NCBI GenBank assembly: GCA_030447725.1
Contig: JAUJOQ010000005.1
Coordinates: 70,187 to 134,186 of the forward strand
Length of the DNA stretch: 64,000 bases
DNA from: Thermoleophilaceae bacterium
GTDB taxonomy: Bacteria; Actinomycetota; Thermoleophilia; Solirubrobacterales; Thermoleophilaceae
Direction: 5' to 3'
In this document: in pieces, positions 1 to 8,087 of the stretch
Layout of the letters: the number at the start of each line of letters is the position of its first letter
How positions within the stretch are numbered: the first letter of the stretch is position 1
Program-made: the position numbers and the translations under genes
The notes under the pieces: generated by a model
Told to the model about the DNA's origin: nothing
The model's database searches: none
The model's input: the letters and a program-made list of their open reading frames with translations, nothing else

Positions 1-956
1 GAGTGATAGCGCTGCTCAGCGACAAGCTTCCCGAGACGGTGAACGGCAGCACGATCTCGCGCTACTGCGCCTCGGGGCTCGACGCGATCAGGATCGCGTC
101 GAACAACGTGACCGCGGGCCAGGGCGACGTCTACATCGCGGCCGGGGTCGAGGCCGTCTCGCAGTACAACGAGCGCCAGGAGGCGGCGGGCGAGTCCGAC
201 CAGAACGAAAAGCTCCAGGGCTCAGAGCCCGGCCAGCCCGACGTCTACATCGGGATGGGCTTCACCGCGGTCAACGTGGCGAAGAAGTACGGCGTCAGCC
301 GCGAGGCGATGGACGAGTACGCACAGCGCTCGCAGGAGCTGGCGGTGGCATCGCAGCAAAGCGGCTTCTTCGACCGCGAGATAGCGCCGGTCACCCTCCC
401 CGACGGCACCGAGGTGGGCAAGGACGACGGCCCCCGCGCCAGCTCGTCGCTCGAGAAGCTGGCGGAGCTGCCCGAGGCGTTCGGGGGCGGCGGCGTCACG
501 GCCGGCAACTCCTGCCCGCTCAACGACGGCGCCGCTGCGGCGCTGATCATGTCCGAGGAGAGGGCCGCCGAGCTGGGGCTGAAGCCCCGTGCCCGGATCA
601 TCACCGCCGCCACCTGGGGAAACGAGCCCGAGTTCATGGGCGTGGCGCCCATCGGCGCCATGGAGAAGGCGCTCGACCGCGCCGGCATGACGATCGCCGA
701 CATCGACACCGTGGAGCTGAACGAGGCCTTCGCCGCCCAGGTGATCCCGATCATGGACGAGTGCGACATCCCGCTCGAGAAGATGAACCCCCACGGCGGC
801 GCGATCGCCCTCGGTCACCCGTTCGGCATGACGGGAGTGCGCATCATGACCACGCTGCTCAACGGCCTCGAGTCCGACGACAAGACGATCGGCCTGGAGA
901 CCATGTGCGTCGCCGGGGGGCAGGGCGAGGCGATGATCGTCGAGCGGCTCGGCTGA
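1..956 (+). CDS. acetyl-CoA acetyltransferase (thiolase), 5' end outside window
   Basis: This is the C-terminal three quarters of a thiolase, which condenses or cleaves acyl-CoA (beta-oxidation or acetoacetyl-CoA formation). The nucleophile cysteine lies in RYCASGLDAI, the catalytic histidine in NPHGGAIALGHP, and the second cysteine in ETMCVAGGQGEAM near the end. The reading frame is open from the left edge, so the true start lies upstream of the window. Only about 317 residues are visible against the usual 380-400. Its natural partner here could be the acetoacetyl-CoA synthetase at 35.3 kb, but the two are not in one operon. Whether it is degradative or biosynthetic cannot be told from sequence alone. 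Confidence 0.93.
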   Translation, partial: VIALLSDKLPETVNGSTISRYCASGLDAIRIASNNVTAGQGDVYIAAGVEAVSQYNERQEAAGESDQNEKLQGSEPGQPDVYIGMGFTAVNVAKKYGVSREAMDEYAQRSQELAVASQQSGFFDREIAPVTLPDGTEVGKDDGPRASSSLEKLAELPEAFGGGGVTAGNSCPLNDGAAAALIMSEERAAELGLKPRARIITAATWGNEPEFMGVAPIGAMEKALDRAGMTIADIDTVELNEAFAAQVIPIMDECDIPLEKMNPHGGAIALGHPFGMTGVRIMTTLLNGLESDDKTIGLETMCVAGGQGEAMIVERLG

Positions 957-989
957 GACATCGGCGCCGGCGGAGGCCTGAGTCGTGAC

Positions 990-1169
990 CTACGTCGTGA
1001 CGGCCGCGGACTCACGCACGAAGCCGGCGAGGAGCTCGGCCAGGCGATCCGGCTGGTCCTCTGGCGAGAAGGTGTAGGAGTCCTCGATCCATTCCAGCCG
1101 AGCGCCCGGAAGGATCGCCGCGAGCTCCTCGGCGTGCCGCGTCGGGAAGAACCGGTCCTCCTTCATCAT
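990..1169 (-). pseudogene. C-terminal remnant of an alpha/beta hydrolase
   Basis: On the minus strand a 59-codon frame reads MMKEDRFFPTRHAEELAAIL and then IEDSYTFSPEDQP and LAELLAGFV before a TAG stop. This matches the last strand-helix portion of alpha/beta hydrolases (the D-R-F-F-P turn and the final LAELLAxF helix), with nothing of the nucleophile half upstream. The usual catalytic histidine position seems to be replaced (DSYTF). It ends five bases from the divergent TetR start, so the remnant lies in or beside the regulator's promoter. I infer a truncated gene whose 5' part was replaced by the TetR gene. Confidence 0.5.
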
Positions 1170-1174
1170 GCAGT

Positions 1175-1793
1175 ATGTCTGTCGATAGGAGGGGGATCCG
1201 CCCCGATCGCCGGGCCAACGCCGAGCGCTCCGCGGCCACCCGCTCCCAGCTGATCGGGGTGGCCCGCGAGCTCTTCACCGAGCGCGGCCACGTCGACGTG
1301 GGCACGGAGGAGATCGTGCGCCAGGCAAACGTCACCCGCGGCGCCCTGTACCACCACTTCACCGACAAGCGGGACCTCTTCCGGGCGGTCCACGAGCAGG
1401 TCGAGCAGGACATGGTTGCCTCGATCGGCGAGGCCATGGAGGGGATACGGGATCCGGTCGAGCTGCTGGTGGCGGCCAACCGGCGCTTCCTCGACCTGTG
1501 CACGGATCCCAACTGGACCCGGATTCCTCTGATCGACCCCCCCCTCGGTGCTCGGCTGGACCGAGTGGCGTGCGGTGGACATGCGCTACGGCCTCGGCCT
1601 GGCCACCGCCGCCCTGACGGCGGCCATGGACGCCGGGGCGCTGAGGAGAGTGCCGATCCGCCCCCTCGCCCACATCCTGCTAGCGGCCATGGGCGAGGCC
1701 GGCCTCATGATCGCCACCGCCGACGATCCCGCGGCCGAGCGGGCCGAGGTCGAGCCCACGCTGGTCGGGCTGATCGAGTCGCTGCGCGTCTAG
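1175..1793 (+). pseudogene. TetR-family transcriptional regulator, frameshifted
   Basis: The first 120 or so codons give a TetR helix-turn-helix domain (TRSQLIGVARELFTERG, VTRGALYHHFTDKRDLF, residues about 25-75). After LIDPP the frame changes: the ligand-binding half (VLGWTEWRAVDMRYGLGLA onward) continues in another frame to 1793. The switch falls at a run of eight C at 1537-1544; removing one C restores one continuous protein of about 205 residues. This is either a homopolymer sequencing error or a real frameshift. It is likely a repressor of a nearby gene, perhaps the quinone oxidoreductase or thiolase, but the operator is not evident. Confidence 0.85.
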
Positions 1794-1849
1794 ATGGTTG
1801 ATTCCGAATTGACGTGCCCGCGGGGGCGCGCCAATAAGGAATCAACCAT
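1794..1849. terminator. inverted repeat filling a convergent gap, candidate bidirectional terminator
   Basis: A perfect 12-bp inverted repeat (ATGGTTGATTCC at 1794-1805 and GGAATCAACCAT at 1838-1849) runs from the base after the TetR stop to the base before the stop of the opposing oxidoreductase. The 32-nt loop carries a small GC-rich palindrome (CCCGCGGG). The position between convergent genes suggests transcription termination in both directions. There is no U-tract, so this is inferred from geometry. Confidence 0.55.
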
Positions 1850-2797
1850 TTAGCGCTCGCCGATCGCGAGCACGATCTTGCCGAGCTTGCCGCCCCGCGA
1901 GAACCGGTCGTAGGCAGCCTCCACCTCGTCGAGACCGAACGTCTCGGCGATCGGCACCCTCAGAGCGCCCGACTCAAAGTGGGGGAGCACCTCCCTCTCC
2001 ACCGCGCGCATCGCCAGCGCCTTCTCCTCGAGGGGGCGGGCGCGGAGCGTGGAGGCGCGGAGCGTGGCGCGCTTGCCCATCAGTGCGAGCAGGTTCAGCT
2101 CGGCCTTGAATCCCGCTCCCACGCCGATCACCACGATGCGGCCGGCGGTGGCCAGCGACTTCAGGTCGTCGGCGATGTTTGGCGCGCCAACGAGCTCGAG
2201 CACCACGTCGAAGGGGCCGCGGTCGGCGAAGCCCTCCGGGTCGATGGCCTCGGCGCCGAGCTCCTCGACTGCGCCGCGTAGCTCCTCGTTGCGCACGGTA
2301 GCGGTCACACGCGCTCCGGCCACGCGGCCGAGCTGGATCGCCGCGGTGCCCACTCCCCCAGCCCCGCCATGCACCAACAGCCGTTCGCCGGGGCCGAGGC
2401 GGGCCTGCGTGAACAGGGCATCGTGAGCGGTGGTGAACACCTCGGCCGCCGCACCGGCGGCGATCGGGTCGAGACCGTCGGGAACGGGCATGGCGGCCCG
2501 CTCGTGGAGCACGGCCAGCTCGGCCTGTCCTCCGCCGCCGACGATGGCCATCGCGGCGTCGCCCTCCTCGAAGCGCGCCGCACCGGGGCCGCGGCCGACC
2601 ACCTCGCCGGCCAGCTCGAGGCCGGGGATGTCCGGAGGCGAGCCCGCAGGAGCGGGGTAGGCGCCCTTGCGCTGGAGCATGTCAGCGCCGTTGAGCCCGG
2701 CGCCGGCCACCTTCACCAGGATCTCCCCCGCGCCCGGCGCGGGGGCGGGGTGCTCCTCGACGCTCAGAGCGCCGTCGCGGATGGTCACGGCTCGCAT
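1850..2797 (-). CDS. NADPH:quinone oxidoreductase / zinc-independent MDR alcohol dehydrogenase
   Basis: A medium-chain dehydrogenase/reductase of 315 residues. The N-terminal GroES-like half (LVKVAGAGLNGADMLQRKG, then IPGLELAGEVVGRGPG) is followed by a Rossmann domain with LLVHGGAGGVGTAAIQLG around residues 135-155, the NADPH-binding motif of the quinone oxidoreductase branch. No structural or catalytic zinc ligands are visible, consistent with that branch. The ATG at 2797 (MRAVTIRDG) is chosen because the 40 codons upstream are low-complexity Arg/Pro sequence unlike the family. It is convergent with the TetR gene. The substrate is unknown; quinones or alpha,beta-unsaturated carbonyls are typical. 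Confidence 0.9.
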   Translation of the reverse strand: MRAVTIRDGALSVEEHPAPAPGAGEILVKVAGAGLNGADMLQRKGAYPAPAGSPPDIPGLELAGEVVGRGPGAARFEEGDAAMAIVGGGGQAELAVLHERAAMPVPDGLDPIAAGAAAEVFTTAHDALFTQARLGPGERLLVHGGAGGVGTAAIQLGRVAGARVTATVRNEELRGAVEELGAEAIDPEGFADRGPFDVVLELVGAPNIADDLKSLATAGRIVVIGVGAGFKAELNLLALMGKRATLRASTLRARPLEEKALAMRAVEREVLPHFESGALRVPIAETFGLDEVEAAYDRFSRGGKLGKIVLAIGER

Positions 2798-2889
2798 CGG
2801 CGGAAATCTAGTCCTGCCGGAACGGTAAGGTGGCGCCCGCCTTATGCCGATGTGTGATCGAGCACGAGGCTCCGGATAGCGGCCACGCG

Positions 2890-3664
2890 ATGCACAAGCC
2901 CTTCTCCCATCCCCCACTCTGGCGTGAAGCCCGCTTGGGGCTCGAGCTGGCGGCGCTGCTGCGTGATCCGGTGTTCCGCGGAGAGGGCGTGACCGACGGC
3001 CGCAACCAGCCCGTGCTCCTGATCCCGGGCTTCCTGGCCGGCGACGAGTCCCTTAGGGTCATGGGCCGCTGGCTCAAGGGCACCGGTCACCACCCGAGCC
3101 GGACGGGCATGCTCGCCAACGTCGCCTGCTCCGGCCGCGCAATGGACAGCCTCGAGCGGCGCCTGGAGGCGCTCGTCGAGCGCCAGGGCGCGCGGGCGGC
3201 GATCGTAGGCCACAGCCGCGGCGGCAGCTTCGCCAAGGTTCTGGCCCGGCGCCGGCCCGACCTGGTCTCGGGCATCGTGACCCTCGGCTCCCCGCAGAAC
3301 GAGCCTTTCTCGGTCCACCCCGTCGTGCGCCCAGATCGAGACCCTCGCCGCACTCGGGCGGCTCGGGATGCCGGGACTCTTCACGCGGGCGTGCCTCGCG
3401 GGCGACTGCTGCGCCTCGTTCTGGGAGGAGCTGCAGGCCGGCATGCCGCGGGGCGTGGGCCACGTGGCCATCTATTCGCGCTCCGATGGCGTGGTCTCCT
3501 GGCGCGCATGCCTGGCGCCAGGCGCCGAGCTGGTCGAGGTGCAGAGCAGCCACTGCGGAATGGCCCTGAACGCCGACGTCTACCGCGTGGTGGCGAACTC
3601 CCTGGCCGCATTCCGGCGCCGCGACGCGCGCCGGGCCGTCACGCCACTGCGCAGTGCGGCCTGA
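2890..3664 (+). pseudogene. secreted-type or cytosolic alpha/beta hydrolase, frameshifted
   Basis: The N-terminal half carries the oxyanion segment (VLLIPGFLAGDES) and the nucleophile elbow GHSRGG near residue 108; the C-terminal half, in a different frame, carries the acid (YSRSDGVVSW) and the histidine (VQSSHCGMAL). The halves join if one base is inserted near 3326-3338, giving HPVVRAQIETLAALGRLGM. The whole triad is thus preserved across a single-base deletion, as expected for a sequencing error or very recent mutation. The ATG at 2890 is preferred to the in-frame GTG at 2830. It resembles the PGAP1/lipase-like hydrolases of actinobacteria; the substrate is unknown. Confidence 0.8.
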
Positions 3665-3676
3665 AGCGGGTTAGGT

Positions 3677-3820
3677 GAGGAGCGCAGCCGGAACGTTGCC
3701 GGAGGAGCGCAGGCCGATCGCTCCTGGGAGGAGCGCAGCCGGAACGCCGTTCCGGCGAGCACCGCACCGAAGGTTCTCGGCCGAGCACCGCACGGATGAA
3801 TCTCCGGCGAGCACCGCACC
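3677..3820. repeat. palindromic repeat cluster R1
   Basis: Composite repeat between two convergent genes. It has two left-half units (GAGGAGCGCAG...), one full palindrome at 3739-3755 (CCGGAACG, C, CGTTCCGG), and two right-half units ending in GCGAGCACCGCAC. The same order of parts is seen at 25834-26023. Flanks are unequal: GGAGGAGCGCAG on the left, CGAGCACCGCACC on the right. It is not a tandem array and no gene is associated with it. It is a REP/MITE-like family member; see findings. Confidence 0.85.
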
Positions 3821-3825
3821 CCCTC

Positions 3826-4878
3826 TCAACGCACCGCGCGCCAGCGGTTGCGACCGGTGGTGCAGGTGGCCACCTCGGCACGGTCGGCGTCGCGGACCAC
3901 GGTGCCGTCCACTCGCCAGCTCCCGGCCACGCCCTCGGCGCCGAAGCGCCCGCGCAGGCGCCAGCGGTAGCTCTCGGTGACCGGTCCGAACTCGTCGGAG
4001 AAGAACCGTCGCGTCAGCCTCCCCGAGGATCCGAAACGGCCCCGCGCCCTCGGCTTGCCGCGGGATATCGGCATGCGCTCGGTGGACACCAGGTCGAGCG
4101 GAAGGCGCCGCAGGCTTGGGCAAGCGGCGCGGAAGGTCATCCCCGCGGGCCGAACCGCGCGACCGCCCGGCAGGACCTCAAGCAGGAACGGCAGCCCCTG
4201 CGCGGTCGCGCCGAAGTACCCCGAGCCGCCCACCGGGGCGGGCTGGCCGCGGCCGGCGCTTGGGGGCGCGACGCGACCGCTCCAGCGCACGGGGCCCGTG
4301 TCGCAGCGCGCGCGAATGGCGCCTGAAGCGGGGTCCGTGAGCGTGAAGCGGCTGCGCAGCACGCCCGCTGCGCGACCGAGGGTCCCCACACGGATCCGGT
4401 AGTTCACCGTCCCCCGGCGCGAAAGCCCGCCGACGGTGGGAGTGGAGGGCGGGATGTTCTCCTGGATCACCCCCGAGCCCCTGGCGCGGCCGTCGCTGAC
4501 GCTGATCTCGGTAAGGGTGAGGTTGTCGAGCACGCTGCGGATCGAGGGGTCGCCCCTGCACGGCACGACAAGGGTGGCGCGCTCGGTGGCCTGGGTGCCC
4601 CGCGAGTTGAGCTGGAGCGAGACGAACTGCACGAAGCGACCTGTGGCGCCGCCCAGATAGTGCACGCCGCCACGCCTTCTGGCCTGCGCCGCGCCGGCGG
4701 CGGGGGTGCCCAGAGGCGAGCTCAGCTCGGGCGCTAGGCGTTGTGCGGGGGCCGCTAGCTGCGCAGAGCCGGATGAGAGGGTCGCCGAGGTGACCACCCC
4801 CTCCGAGGCCTGCGCGGCGCCGAGAGGAGCCAGCCCGAGCGCCCCCAACGCCACCATCGTCGTCAGCGTCCTACCCAT
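3826..4878 (-). CDS. secreted protein with two similar Cys-containing domains, function unknown
   Basis: 350 residues starting with a signal peptide (MGRTLTTMVALGALGLAPLG...AQA). After a low-complexity linker come two domains with the same plan: an early cysteine (VVPCRGD; RAACPSLR), beta-rich stretches, an RxRFG or RSRFT segment, then a closing motif with the second cysteine and a tryptophan (RCDTGPVRWSG; TCTTGRNRW). I read this as an internal duplication of a disulfide-bonded beta-sandwich. The ATG at 4878 has a good Shine-Dalgarno (GGAGG, spacing 7); the longer frame upstream is not supported. The gene is monocistronic and ends against repeat cluster R1. I do not recognise a named family. 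Confidence 0.8.
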   Translation of the reverse strand: MGRTLTTMVALGALGLAPLGAAQASEGVVTSATLSSGSAQLAAPAQRLAPELSSPLGTPAAGAAQARRRGGVHYLGGATGRFVQFVSLQLNSRGTQATERATLVVPCRGDPSIRSVLDNLTLTEISVSDGRARGSGVIQENIPPSTPTVGGLSRRGTVNYRIRVGTLGRAAGVLRSRFTLTDPASGAIRARCDTGPVRWSGRVAPPSAGRGQPAPVGGSGYFGATAQGLPFLLEVLPGGRAVRPAGMTFRAACPSLRRLPLDLVSTERMPISRGKPRARGRFGSSGRLTRRFFSDEFGPVTESYRWRLRGRFGAEGVAGSWRVDGTVVRDADRAEVATCTTGRNRWRAVR

Positions 4879-5005
4879 CCACTTGCCTCCGGTCTCTGTC
4901 TTCACCGCCGTGATCGGCGAGCAGTCAATGTAAGCCCCAACCCGCCCGGGAGCCAACAGTCGCGGCGCAAAAGGTTCCATCCACCGCGTCGGGGAGCATT
5001 GCGCC

Positions 5006-5392
5006 ATGCCAAAGGCCCGCAAGCTGGTCGCCACGCTGCTCGGCGTGCGTGTGGCACGCGCCCTCCACGGCCGCTGGCGACAGCTGTCGGCAAAGGACCG
5101 TGTCCGGTTGAGCCCGCTGGCCGATCAGGTGCGCGAGCGCGCCCTCGACCTGCGGGGAGCCGCCGACCTGCAGGCCGCCGGCCGCGAGCTTCAGGAGGCC
5201 AACGAGAAGCTGGCGGACGCCCTCGTCGAGTCAGCCGAGGCCAATCCCGACGTGAGCGGGGCGGAGGTGCTCCGGCTGCGGGAGGAGCTGTCCCGAGAGC
5301 TCGAGCGGATGATGGAGGCCGAGATCGCCGCCTCTCGCGAGCCGCCGGACAGGGCTCCGGCCGGCGGGACCTCGTCCGGCCCGCACAGGTAA
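5006..5392 (+). CDS. small helical protein of unknown function
   Basis: 128 residues, starting MPKARKLVATLLGVRVARAL after a GGGAG Shine-Dalgarno. The middle (residues 55-110) is rich in Glu, Ala, Leu and Arg with heptad-like spacing (AAGRELQEANEKLADALVES, LREELSRELERMMEAEI), so a coiled coil is likely. The tail is Pro/Gly-rich. There is no signal peptide. It lies 33 bp before the osmoprotectant transporter ATPase and may be co-transcribed, but nothing links it to transport. Confidence 0.7.
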   Translation: MPKARKLVATLLGVRVARALHGRWRQLSAKDRVRLSPLADQVRERALDLRGAADLQAAGRELQEANEKLADALVESAEANPDVSGAEVLRLREELSRELERMMEAEIAASREPPDRAPAGGTSSGPHR

Positions 5393-5425
5393 CCTTCACA
5401 TCCTCAGCTCTGGCTGGCGCTCAAC

Positions 5426-6625
5426 GTGACCGAGAACTCCTCCGCCGCCCCCACCGACGGGAAGGGCGATCGCCAGGCGGCGACGCTCGAGTTCCGCGAG
5501 GCCACCAAGCGCTACGACGGCCAGTCCGAGCCCGCCGTGGACGAGCTCTCGCTCGAGGTTCCCGCGGGCGAGATCTGCGTGCTGGTCGGCCCCTCGGGCT
5601 GCGGCAAGACCACCGCCATGCGGCTGGTCAACCGGATGATCGACCTGACCTCCGGGGACATCCTGCTCGACGGCCGCAGCGTCACCGAGCGCAAGCCGGC
5701 CGAGCTGCGGCGCGAGATCGGCTACGCGATCCAGCAGATCGGCCTGTTCCCTCACCTGACGATCGCCGACAACATCGCCACCGTGCCGCGTCTGCTCGGC
5801 TGGGACAAGCAGCGCATCAGCGTCCGGATCGACGAGCTGCTCGAGCTTGTCTCCCTCGAACCCTCCGAGACGCGCGACCGCTACCCGGGTCAGCTCTCGG
5901 GCGGACAGCGCCAGCGCGTGGGCGTGGCGAGGGCGCTCGCGGTCGATCCCCCTCTGATGCTGATGGACGAGCCGTTCGGCGCCATCGACCCGATCAACCG
6001 CGAACGGCTGCAGAACGAGTTCCTGCGCCTCCAACACGACATCCGAAAGACGATCGTCTTCGTGACCCACGACATCGACGAGGCGATCAAGATGGGCGAC
6101 AGGATCGCGATCCTGCAAAAGGGCGGAAAGCTGGCCCAGTTCGCCACCCCCGCCGAGCTGCTGATGTATCCCAACTCCAAGTTCGTCGAGGACTTCGTGG
6201 GCGCCGACCGCGCACTCAAGCGCCTTGCCCTCCAGCGGGTGAGGGACATCGATCTCTGGAAGGCCGCCACGGTGCGCGTGGGCGAGCCCGCAGCCGAGGC
6301 CCGCGCCAAGATCGCCGACTCCGACCTGCCGATGGCCCTGCTGGTCGACGATGGGGGGCGCCCGCTCGGCTGGCTGAGCGACCGGGCCCTCGGTGGGGAG
6401 CGGGTGGAACGCCAGATCCGCTCGCCCGCGGAGCCCGCGGTGGAGCTCGACGACATCCTTCGCGACGCCCTGGCCGACCTGCTCACCAGCGAGACCCGGT
6501 ACGGGCCGGTGGTCGACGGTCGAGGGCGCGTCGCCGGGGTGCTCTCGCTCGAGGTGATCGGGGGGTTCCTCCACGAGGCGCCCGTCGAGGCCCGCTCCGG
6601 CGTCGAGCTCGTCGAGGAGTCGTGA
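5426..6625 (+). CDS. opuCA: osmoprotectant (glycine betaine/choline) ABC transporter, ATP-binding protein with CBS domains
   Basis: 399 residues. The ABC ATPase domain shows Walker A GPSGCGKTT (55-63), signature LSGGQRQRV (about 155), Walker B LMLMDEPFG (about 177) and the switch histidine in FVTHD (about 211). The DEAIKMGDRIAI segment after the H-loop is typical of the ProV/OpuCA branch. Residues from about 270 form a C-terminal CBS-type region, the ionic-strength sensor of OpuA/OpuC systems. GTG start at 5426. The next gene's start codon overlaps this stop (GTGA at 6622-6625), so the four genes to 9088 form one translationally coupled operon. Energises uptake of compatible solutes. Confidence 0.93.
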   Translation: MTENSSAAPTDGKGDRQAATLEFREATKRYDGQSEPAVDELSLEVPAGEICVLVGPSGCGKTTAMRLVNRMIDLTSGDILLDGRSVTERKPAELRREIGYAIQQIGLFPHLTIADNIATVPRLLGWDKQRISVRIDELLELVSLEPSETRDRYPGQLSGGQRQRVGVARALAVDPPLMLMDEPFGAIDPINRERLQNEFLRLQHDIRKTIVFVTHDIDEAIKMGDRIAILQKGGKLAQFATPAELLMYPNSKFVEDFVGADRALKRLALQRVRDIDLWKAATVRVGEPAAEARAKIADSDLPMALLVDDGGRPLGWLSDRALGGERVERQIRSPAEPAVELDDILRDALADLLTSETRYGPVVDGRGRVAGVLSLEVIGGFLHEAPVEARSGVELVEES

Positions 6626-7323
6626 CCTTCGACCTGATCGCCCAGGTCGAGCTGCGCGACCGCTCCGGCGCCGGCTGCGTGGCGGAGAACGGGTTCTGCC
6701 CCGACTGGATCGCGGACAACTACGAGCGTTACATCGACCCGTTCTTCGAGCATGTGCTGCTCACGGTGGTGCCCGTGGGGATCGGCTTCGCTATCGCCTT
6801 CACGCTGGCACTGATGGCCCACCGGCGGCAGTGGCTCGTCGGTCCGATCACCGGCGTGACCGGAGCGTTGTACACGATCCCGAGCGTGGCCTTCTTCTTC
6901 CTGCTCCAGCCCCTCACCGGCCTAGGCAACACCACCGCGATCGTGGCGCTCACCTGCTACACGCTGCTGATCATCTTTCGCAACGTGATCACCGGGCTGC
7001 GCTCCGTGCCGGCCGACGCCAAGGACGCGGCGCGGGGGATGGGGCTCACCGACAACCAGATGCTGTGGCGGGTGGAGCTTCCGCTGGCCGTGCCCGAGCT
7101 TCTGGCCGGGCTGCGGATCGCCACCACGACCACGGTGGGCCTGGCCGCGCTGGCCTTCCTCGCCGGCGCCGGCGGGCTGGGCGCCGAGCTGGACCGCCTG
7201 CCTTCCTTCAAGTCGAACGTGGTGGTGGCCGGGGGCCTGTCCGTCCTCCTCGCCGCGATCCTCGACCTGATGATCCTCACCGTGCAGCGGCTGGTCACGC
7301 CCTGGCAGAGGGCCTCGGCATGA
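6622..7323 (+). CDS. opuCB: osmoprotectant ABC transporter permease (first)
   Basis: 233 residues, GTG start overlapping the ATPase stop. A short N-terminal region is followed by hydrophobic segments (HVLLTVVPVGIGFAIAFTLAL, GALYTIPSVAFFFLL, TAIVALTCYTLLIIF) and the EAA-loop that docks on the ATPase (SVPADAKDAARGMGLTDNQ, then WRVELPLAVPELLAGLR). Five to six membrane segments are expected. It forms the translocation path with the second permease. Much longer open frames overlapping this gene read Arg-rich nonsense upstream and are not genes. Confidence 0.92.
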   Translation: MTFDLIAQVELRDRSGAGCVAENGFCPDWIADNYERYIDPFFEHVLLTVVPVGIGFAIAFTLALMAHRRQWLVGPITGVTGALYTIPSVAFFFLLQPLTGLGNTTAIVALTCYTLLIIFRNVITGLRSVPADAKDAARGMGLTDNQMLWRVELPLAVPELLAGLRIATTTTVGLAALAFLAGAGGLGAELDRLPSFKSNVVVAGGLSVLLAAILDLMILTVQRLVTPWQRASA

Positions 7324-8087
7324 ACACCACGCTCGCATTCCTCGGGCAGTTCGGCGACGCCGTCGAGTTCATCTTCAAGGAGCGCGACTCGGTGGGCGGG
7401 GGCGTGCAGGTGGGGGGCCTCGGCGAGATCGGCGAGCTGGGCTGGACGCATCTGAAGGTGAGCCTGGTCGCGATGGCCGTGGCGTGCGCGGTCTCCATCC
7501 CGATCGGCCTCTACCTCGGCCACAAGGGCCGCGGCGAATTCCTCGCCATCTCGGTGTCCAACGTGGGCCGCGCGGTGCCGGCCGTCGTGCTGCTCTTCTT
7601 CTTCCTCGCCTACGTGGGCAACGGCTTCCGCAACGTGGCGCTCGTGCTGATCCTGCTCGCGATCCCGCCCATCCTCACCAACACCTACGTGGGCACGCGC
7701 CAGGTGGACCGCGAGGTCGTGGACGCCGCCCGCGGCATGGGCATGAGCGGCGCTCAGATCGTGCGCCGCGTGAGGCTGCCACTGGCCATGCCCACGATCT
7801 TCGCCGGGATCCGCACCTCCGCGGTCAGCGTGCTCGCCACGGCCACGATCGGGCCCTACGCAAACCTTCAGACCCTTGGCGAGCCGATCCTCTCCCCCCA
7901 GACCTACGGGTTCTCCGGCGGGCTGGGGGCGGCGATCGTGGTCGCCTTCATGACCCTGGTGGCCGACGCGGGGATCGGACTCACCCAGCAGGCAGTCACC
8001 CCGAAGGGGATAAAGCTGGCGGAGGGGCCGCGCAGGCAGCGCGTGCGGCTCGGTCTGCCCACACGAAGGAGGGAAGCAGCAGCGTGA
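7320..8087 (+). CDS. opuCD: osmoprotectant ABC transporter permease (second)
   Basis: 255 residues, ATG start in an ATGA overlap with the first permease. Membrane segments include LVAMAVACAVSIPIGLYLG and VPAVVLLFFFLAYVG. The EAA motif is DREVVDAARGMGMSGAQIV followed by RRVRLPLAMPTIFAGIR. The last 30 residues are basic and cytoplasmic. Two different permeases, rather than one used as a homodimer, are typical of OpuC/OpuB-type importers. Confidence 0.92.
   Translation: MNTTLAFLGQFGDAVEFIFKERDSVGGGVQVGGLGEIGELGWTHLKVSLVAMAVACAVSIPIGLYLGHKGRGEFLAISVSNVGRAVPAVVLLFFFLAYVGNGFRNVALVLILLAIPPILTNTYVGTRQVDREVVDAARGMGMSGAQIVRRVRLPLAMPTIFAGIRTSAVSVLATATIGPYANLQTLGEPILSPQTYGFSGGLGAAIVVAFMTLVADAGIGLTQQAVTPKGIKLAEGPRRQRVRLGLPTRRREAAA

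Noticed and set aside
3677..3820. Repeat clusters as ordinary terminators
   Set aside because: Copies also occur between divergent genes and inside a coding region, and have no T-tracts.
4999..7323. Open frame of 774 codons
   Set aside because: Arg/Pro-rich nonsense before 6622; only the permease at the end is real.
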